Both the position numbers and the translations under genes were made by a program. From assembly GCA_045587025.1 (NCBI GenBank), contig JAZNBK010000041.1, positions 1 through 64,000 on the forward strand: 64,000 bases of DNA, given 5' to 3'. This DNA comes from UBA1740 sp045587025. Lineage in GTDB: Bacteria; Bacillota; Clostridia; Oscillospirales; CAG-272. A model generated the notes under the pieces. It did not search any database, was not told the origin of the DNA, and worked only from the letters and a program-made list of their open reading frames with translations. Numbering within the stretch: position 1 is the stretch's first letter; each line of letters starts with the position of its first letter. Shown here piece after piece: positions 59,816 to 64,000 of the stretch.

Positions 59816-61069
59816 TTATTCGTCTTCCTTTTTGCTAAGATATGAAAAATCACGCAAATCAATGGTTTCGCCATCCACAGTTATCTTTTTACCATTTTTC
59901 CAAGAAATAGAGCTTTTTACCGGAATTTTAGTAATGCGTGGGTTTTCGTCAATCTTAACGTCAGATTTGATAAATGTATTTTTACCTAATGCAACGTGAT
60001 ACCCATCTCTCTTCTCGTCATTTGAAATGTCACGTTCAACATTCCATTTAGGTTGTTTCTTCTTCGTAATGTGAGCAATACAGCACCATAAAGCAGATTT
60101 CAATAAAAACGGCACTTCGAATTCGCATCTGCTTCGATTATCCCGTTGATTACCTTCTAACCCGGAAAATATGTAGAGATGTTCAATGTTGTCTGGAAAA
60201 TGCTTTAAGATAGTATCGCCGCTTACTAAAAAATAGCAATCGCCGGTAAGTTCAAGCGCTTTGTTTACAAATTCAACTAACAAGCAAAAAGGCAAATTAC
60301 CAACAATATATTTCGTTTCTGCCGGCAAATCCTTTTTGTCAAACGCTAAGAAATCCTGTTCTTTGACTTTTTTTGTCGTCGGCAAAATATCAATCGACAT
60401 CCCCTTGCCATCCAACCATCGGCCGTCAGAGGCGCAAGGGTCGAGACACTTATCTTTGTCAAGTTTCGTTATGTTAAAGAACTGTTCAATAACATCTTTT
60501 GGCGTGAGCCATAGATCAATAAATTCAATTTTTTCAGAGCACAAGGCGTCACGAGCCTGTTTTGAACCGCTTGCTTTATAACCGCTTTTGGTAATTTTTT
60601 CATTTTCCTCAATTGTGATAATATCCAATGACTGCTGGTTTAGGATATCTCTATATTCGCTAACATCTGCCGTTGGATCATCTTCGCACAAATCAAACAT
60701 TTTTTTAAGCACTGCCTTGTTTGGCATATTATGATCCGCTGTTACGTATTGTCCAAGAGCATGGGCAGTTTCAACGTCTTTCGCATTTGAAGAGAAAAAG
60801 TTTTTATACTTTTTCCTTAGTTGTGTCGGCGTAAGAATGAAATAATCATAAGGAAGAACCTCGTGATCCAAGCATACCTGAAGCGCATCCTTTGAAATTC
60901 TGATATTATTAATGGGGCGAGGCATTAGCAGCCTTGTCATAATACCGCCGCTGTTTCCTCCCCCACGAAGAATTTCTTTTTTCGCAGAAGGATCGTTGTG
61001 AGCTACAATGATACATTCCCTGCACGCCTCGGCTAAACCTTTTGTAATTCTGTTTATATTGTTGTTCAT
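59816..61069 (-). CDS. Uncharacterised protein with N6-methyltransferase-like domain
   Basis: I do not recognise the family of this 417-aa protein. The C-terminal half looks like an amino-methyltransferase: a SAM-loop-like LDPCASDGRWL (about 209-219), preceded by LTPKDVIEQFF, and YIVGNLPFCLLVEFVNKAL (about 253-271), where NLPF takes the place of the catalytic NPPF/Y. The N-terminal 190 residues are unassigned; YVTADHNMPNKAVLKKMF (about 105-122) has an H-x-x-P-x-K pattern seen in some nuclease-like proteins, only a weak hint. No restriction gene is adjacent. It stands among core genes and looks A/T-richer than its neighbours. Probably phage or mobile in origin. GGAG precedes the ATG. Confidence 0.6.
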   Translation of the reverse strand: MNNNINRITKGLAEACRECIIVAHNDPSAKKEILRGGGNSGGIMTRLLMPRPINNIRISKDALQVCLDHEVLPYDYFILTPTQLRKKYKNFFSSNAKDVETAHALGQYVTADHNMPNKAVLKKMFDLCEDDPTADVSEYRDILNQQSLDIITIEENEKITKSGYKASGSKQARDALCSEKIEFIDLWLTPKDVIEQFFNITKLDKDKCLDPCASDGRWLDGKGMSIDILPTTKKVKEQDFLAFDKKDLPAETKYIVGNLPFCLLVEFVNKALELTGDCYFLVSGDTILKHFPDNIEHLYIFSGLEGNQRDNRSRCEFEVPFLLKSALWCCIAHITKKKQPKWNVERDISNDEKRDGYHVALGKNTFIKSDVKIDENPRITKIPVKSSISWKNGKKITVDGETIDLRDFSYLSKKEDE

Positions 61070-61146
61070 ATAGAAACTCCTATAGATCTAATTGCTTTGC
61101 GTCTTAGCATCTAAGGTCCTTTTTCTCCAAGCTTTCTCTCGTTTTC

Positions 61147-61434
61147 TTAGTTTGCAGATCTTTTTACTGACCTAAGCTCCGCCTTGAGCGCTTTTATTTT
61201 CTCTTTTCTTTGCTTTTTTATTTTCTTTGAAGCTGAAAAGGCAGATAAGGTACACAAAGCAAGTAAAAGCCAGACGATTATTTTCAAAATATCAAAATCA
61301 AAACTTCCCTTTGTCGCAAAATGAAAAACCGGTTCTTTCGCTTCCTTGTTTTTAAAAAGCGACGCGGAAAAATCATGCTTTTCCGAAATTACAGGACGAA
61401 GACCGTCTGTTATACATTTGATTTTTTCGTACAT
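61147..61434 (-). CDS. Small single-span membrane protein, uncharacterised
   Basis: The 95-aa protein has a hydrophilic N-terminus (1-47), one transmembrane helix (about 49-68, ILKIIVWLLLALCTLSAF) and a strongly basic helical C-terminus (KKIKKQRKEKIKALKAELRSVKRS) that could bind nucleic acid or membrane lipids or form a coiled coil. AAGGAAG precedes the ATG, and a near-consensus promoter lies upstream. The methyltransferase-like gene follows 77 bp downstream on the same strand with no promoter of its own that I can see, so the two may be co-transcribed. Function unknown. Confidence 0.7.
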   Translation of the reverse strand: MYEKIKCITDGLRPVISEKHDFSASLFKNKEAKEPVFHFATKGSFDFDILKIIVWLLLALCTLSAFSASKKIKKQRKEKIKALKAELRSVKRSAN

Positions 61435-61470
61435 AATACAGCTTCCTTTCCAAAATCCATCTATAATATT

Positions 61471-61499
61471 ATATTATCACATATTCTTTCATCAGTCAA
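61471..61499 (-). promoter_or_regulatory. Promoter of the small membrane protein gene
   Basis: Minus strand: TTGACT (61499-61494), 17-bp spacer, TAATAT (61476-61471). Confidence 0.65.
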
Positions 61500-61572
61500 T
61501 AGTAATTGCCATAACTAAAGATTTTCTTATAATATTATCCCCGTTTCGCGCTCTTATATTCTGTTTTAACGC

Positions 61573-62229
61573 TTATTGCTTTTTCGTGACGGCGAGAGCG
61601 CAGATCGGTACGCCTTTTGAGGAAAAATTCATCTCGTACTCGGTCATAACGTTGTCAATTGCATACTCCGAGGAATGCAGGTCGTAGGTTATATAATCAC
61701 ATTCGTAACCAAGCGCCGCAAGCTCGCCAAGTGAAAACTCGAAGAGAACCTTGTTGTCGGTCTTAAAGAATATTTTCCCACCCGTCTTTAAAAGAGAAAA
61801 ATAGACGCAAAGAAACGTCCTGTAGGTTAAACGCCGTTTCGCATATCCCTTTTTCGGCCAAGGATCGCTGAAATTCAAATATATCGCATCAAGTGAAGCT
61901 TGAGAAAAAATCTCGGGAAGCTCCTCTGCTCTCGCTATCATAAAACGCAGATTGTCTGACGTCCTCTCCTCCGCCGTCGCTTTCGCCTTTTCTACGGCAA
62001 TGACCATAACGTCATGAACTCTTTCCAGCGCTACAAGATAAGCATTTGGGTGCTTTTTTGCCATACCGCAAGCAAATCCGCCCTTTCCGCATCCTATTTC
62101 AAGCCAAAGCTCTCCCTCTCCCGCAAATACGTCCTTCGCAGATGAAATCGGCTCTTCTCTTTTTTCCAAAAGAAATTCCTTGCACGCCTCTAATCTCTGC
62201 GGTCCGTTCTTCTTTTTTCTCATTCTCAT
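61573..62229 (-). CDS. trmB: tRNA (guanine-N7-)-methyltransferase
   Basis: TrmB methylates G46 in the tRNA variable loop. The 218-aa protein has the SAM motif EIGCGKGGF (44-52), LNFSDPWPKKGYAKRRLTYRTFL, FFKTDNKVLFEFSL and TEYEMNFSSKGVPI, all standard. The start is the ATG at 62229 (MRMRKKKNGPQ); an in-frame extension to 62310 would run through the preceding terminator hairpin and is rejected. The ribosome-binding site is weak (AGGGTA). Confidence 0.94.
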   Translation of the reverse strand: MRMRKKKNGPQRLEACKEFLLEKREEPISSAKDVFAGEGELWLEIGCGKGGFACGMAKKHPNAYLVALERVHDVMVIAVEKAKATAEERTSDNLRFMIARAEELPEIFSQASLDAIYLNFSDPWPKKGYAKRRLTYRTFLCVYFSLLKTGGKIFFKTDNKVLFEFSLGELAALGYECDYITYDLHSSEYAIDNVMTEYEMNFSSKGVPICALAVTKKQ

Positions 62230-62275
62230 ATATTTTACCCTATTTCTTATTTTTAAATTGATTTTTAAATGTAAT

Positions 62276-62320
62276 AAGCGCCTGTTTGCCGTACTCATCG
62301 AAAGAAGCAAACAAGCGCTT
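62276..62320 (-). terminator. Terminator of the MreB-like/34-aa operon
   Basis: AAGCGCTTGTTTGC and GCAAACAGGCGCTT (minus strand) form a 14-bp stem. The one G-U pair exists only in the minus-strand RNA, confirming direction. The tail is A/U-rich. Confidence 0.75.
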
Positions 62321-62330
62321 TATTTTATAA

Positions 62331-62435
62331 TTATAAATACATTATAATTCCCGCAATTGCTCCTCCAACCATTAAAAAGGCGAGAAAAAGCGCAAGCACA
62401 CGAAATGCAATTTTAGCGCGTTCTTGTTTTTTCAT
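62331..62435 (-). CDS. 34-residue single-span membrane peptide
   Basis: A 34-codon gene encodes a basic start (MKKQERAKIA) followed by one hydrophobic helix (FRVLALFLAFLMVGGAIAGIIMYL). Its ribosome-binding site AAGGAGGT is excellent and lies inside the last codons of the MreB-like gene upstream, whose stop is six bases before the ATG, so translation is coupled. A terminator follows at once, so this frame is the only content of the space. Function unknown; it may anchor or modulate the MreB-like protein. Coding status is inferred from the ribosome-binding site, start, frame and position. Confidence 0.8.
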   Translation of the reverse strand: MKKQERAKIAFRVLALFLAFLMVGGAIAGIIMYL

Positions 62436-62441
62436 ATTCTC

Positions 62442-63470
62442 TTACCTCCTTCCGATTGCCGCATTCTTAATATATTCACGAGAAATATTCACTGTACCCG
62501 TCGCTATTTTTTGGGGCAGATATTCGAGCATTTTTGAAAGACCAATAGCCGTTACTCCGAGCGGGTTTTTAAGCAGCACCGCCTTTACGCCGGTCACTCC
62601 GCCTATCATCTTGTCAAGTCCGTCGAGGGTGCTTCCCCCTCCGCACAGCAAAATACCCTTATTAAAAACGTCGTTAACACAGTCAGAAGGAATTTTAGTA
62701 ATCGCCTTGCAAATCGCTTCAAGGATAGCAGAGGTGGGCTCTTCAAGGGCGACGAACATCTCGTCCGAGGAAATTCTGATAGTGCGAATGCCGCCTGAAC
62801 TATCCTTTCCCTTTATATCCAAAAACTTTCTGTCACTGCTCATCCAAACAGTTCCCACACCCGTTTTAATCGCCTCGGCAGTACGCATACTGATTTTTAC
62901 GCCGTATTTTTCATTTATGTAATTCGCAATAGCAAGGTCAAACTGATTTCCCGCCACGTTGATAGTAGTTTTGTAAAAAATCCGTCCCCTGCAAATCAGC
63001 ATTATATCCGTATGTGACGCGCCTATATTGACAGCGAGCGACGAAGTTCCGAGCGATATTCCGCTCCCGACCAACGAAGCGATAGGAGAATAAGCAAGGT
63101 AAGCTTCAGACGCTCCCGCCTGAACGCACAATTCATAGAGCGCGCTCTCCTCAACCTCGCTGAAATTACAAGGAATACTCACAAGCAAACGAAGCTTTTC
63201 CGCCTGCGCTCCCGAGTTCCGAATACATCTGGATATCATTTTTTGAGTATATTCTCTCGTAATTATACTATCCTTCAGAGGTCTTAGCATTTTAACGTTG
63301 CTTGTCCTGTTACGTGTAAGAAGATTTTCCGCATCGCTGCCAAGCGCCAACAAAGCGCCGTTAGAATAATCCACCGCTGCAACTGCAGCTTCGCCAAAAA
63401 TTATTCCGACGCTCGGCTTGCTTACAACAATAGAAGCACTCCCTAAATCAATTCCTAATTCCGACTGCAT
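62442..63470 (-). CDS. Divergent MreB-like actin-family protein
   Basis: The 342-aa protein has the actin/MreB fold: phosphate-1 GIDLGSASIVV (6-16), GASEAYLAYSPIASLVGSGI (118-137, compare MreB GAREVYLIEEPMAAAIGAGL) and the adenosine motif CGGGSTLDGL (about 275). The phosphate-2 motif, DIGGGTTEI in MreB, reads NIGASHTDI (148-156), so the acidic residue and the glycine run are lost. It is therefore a relative of MreB/Mbl rather than the main cell-shape gene; mreC and mreD are not adjacent. It may bind but not hydrolyse ATP normally. It has its own promoter and is coupled to the 34-aa membrane peptide. Confidence 0.82.
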   Translation of the reverse strand: MQSELGIDLGSASIVVSKPSVGIIFGEAAVAAVDYSNGALLALGSDAENLLTRNRTSNVKMLRPLKDSIITREYTQKMISRCIRNSGAQAEKLRLLVSIPCNFSEVEESALYELCVQAGASEAYLAYSPIASLVGSGISLGTSSLAVNIGASHTDIMLICRGRIFYKTTINVAGNQFDLAIANYINEKYGVKISMRTAEAIKTGVGTVWMSSDRKFLDIKGKDSSGGIRTIRISSDEMFVALEEPTSAILEAICKAITKIPSDCVNDVFNKGILLCGGGSTLDGLDKMIGGVTGVKAVLLKNPLGVTAIGLSKMLEYLPQKIATGTVNISREYIKNAAIGRR

Positions 63471-63543
63471 TTCATGCTCTCCTGATTTTTACGTTTTAGA
63501 CAAAACAAAGAAGCCAAAAATCTTGCACAAGCAAGACACTATC

Positions 63544-63572
63544 ATTATACAATAACTTTTTTAGAATTGCAA
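63544..63572 (-). promoter_or_regulatory. Promoter of the MreB-like operon
   Basis: Minus strand: TTGCAA (63572-63567), 17-bp spacer, TATAAT (63549-63544). A small inverted repeat TCTTGC/GCAAGA (63522-63537) lies at about +10. Confidence 0.7.
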
Positions 63573-63607
63573 TACTTTTTTTATAGCCCTTTAAATCTTG
63601 CCTGTTT

Positions 63608-64000
63608 TTAAGAATAAATCTCTCTTATTAACCGTTCCTTTAACATTGTGTAGCGCATTATTTGCCTGTTATTATTGACCATTATTTCCATAACGTCCGA
63701 ACGTCCTACCAAAACAACCATCTGCTTGGCACGTGTTACTGCCGTATAGATGAGATTTCTCGTCATCAGCAAGGGGGAGCAGGAATAAAGAGGTATAATG
63801 ACGACGGGATATTCACTTCCCTGACTTTTATGTACCGTTATCGCATACGCATGCTCAAGCTCGTCCAAAAGCGAGAAATCACACTTCGCAATGCGATCGT
63901 CATAGGAAACATACACCACTTGTTCCTTTTTGTCGATTTTTTCGATTACGCCTATATCTCCGTTGAAAACCCCGTTTCCGACATAACCGTCTCTTTCCCA
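63608..64000 (-). CDS. recD2: RecD2-type ATP-dependent DNA helicase, C-terminal part
   Basis: The last 130 codons of a gene that enters from beyond the right edge. They contain GNGVFNGDIGVIEKI (the SH3-like/2B region of RecD2), motif V AITVHKSQGSEYPVVIIP and motif VI LIYTAVTRAKQMVVLVG, both hallmarks of superfamily 1 RecD-like helicases. RecD2 is the RecBC-independent form in Firmicutes and is usually about 730 aa. The internal GTG at 63919 is not a start because the frame stays open and conserved to the edge. Confidence 0.88.
   Translation of the reverse strand, partial: WERDGYVGNGVFNGDIGVIEKIDKKEQVVYVSYDDRIAKCDFSLLDELEHAYAITVHKSQGSEYPVVIIPLYSCSPLLMTRNLIYTAVTRAKQMVVLVGRSDVMEIMVNNNRQIMRYTMLKERLIREIYS

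Noticed and set aside
62230..62310. N-terminal extension of trmB
   Set aside because: It would translate the terminator hairpin of the upstream operon and has no counterpart in TrmB proteins.

Overview
The window looks like chromosomal DNA of a spore-forming anaerobe of the Bacillota, most likely class Clostridia. This is inferred from gene content: SpoVG, a RicA/YmcA-type protein beside miaB-mutS-mutL, a SpoIID-like spore-wall protein, CsaB, a DUF1576 membrane protein, an FMN riboswitch driving a RibU-type ECF transporter, Gram-positive style ClpC and ClpB, and A/T-rich consensus promoters with strong Shine-Dalgarno sequences. No rRNA, tRNA, CRISPR array, insertion sequence or prophage was recognised. 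The DNA is gene-dense and almost entirely core housekeeping.

Layout. 0-6.4 kb: murC (-), then spoVG, a glycosyltransferase-CsaB fusion, a LOG-family protein and a DUF1576 membrane protein (+). 6.4-8.5 kb: an HPr-like protein without the phosphorylatable histidine (-), opposite class II fructose-bisphosphate aldolase and a LUD-domain protein (+). 8.5-13.8 kb: a tight operon for the oxidative branch of a partial TCA cycle: probable Re-citrate synthase, a GntR/FCD regulator, aconitase and an NAD-type isocitrate dehydrogenase. It has a consensus promoter and a 12-bp palindromic operator at the start site. 13.8-18.4 kb (-): clpB with a small ribbon-helix-helix protein upstream, then PRPP synthetase. 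18.6-23.5 kb (+): three probable spore-envelope genes (Ig-like, SpoIID-like with peptidoglycan-binding repeats, peptidoglycan-binding repeats), then clpC. 23.6-26 kb (+): rpmG-secE-nusG-rplK-rplA with two structured leaders.

26-34 kb (-): miaB-ricA-mutS-mutL-tgt. 34-37 kb (-): proS-birA-ppa. 37-41.7 kb (+): a PLP aminotransferase, L-lactate dehydrogenase and NAD-dependent DNA ligase. 41.8-55.2 kb (-): rpoB-rpoC, rpsL-rpsG-fusA-tuf from its own promoter, then an FMN riboswitch and ribU. 55.6-57.5 kb (-): DUF554 and UDP-GlcNAc 2-epimerase. 57.7-59.7 kb (+): a large lipoprotein amidase. 59.8-64 kb (-): an isolated methyltransferase-like gene of foreign appearance, a small membrane protein, trmB, a 34-codon membrane peptide gene coupled to a divergent MreB-like gene, and the 3' end of a RecD2-type helicase.

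The classical secE-nusG-rplKAJL-rpoBC-rpsLG-fusA-tuf block is split here into two convergent pieces about 25 kb apart, and rplJ-rplL are in neither. The most interesting items are the MreB-like/34-aa pair, the lone methyltransferase-like gene, the RHH-clpB pair, the SpoIID-like spore operon, the citrate-synthase operon with its operator, and several structured mRNA leaders. I found no gene cluster that I can firmly call a new defence or biosynthetic system.
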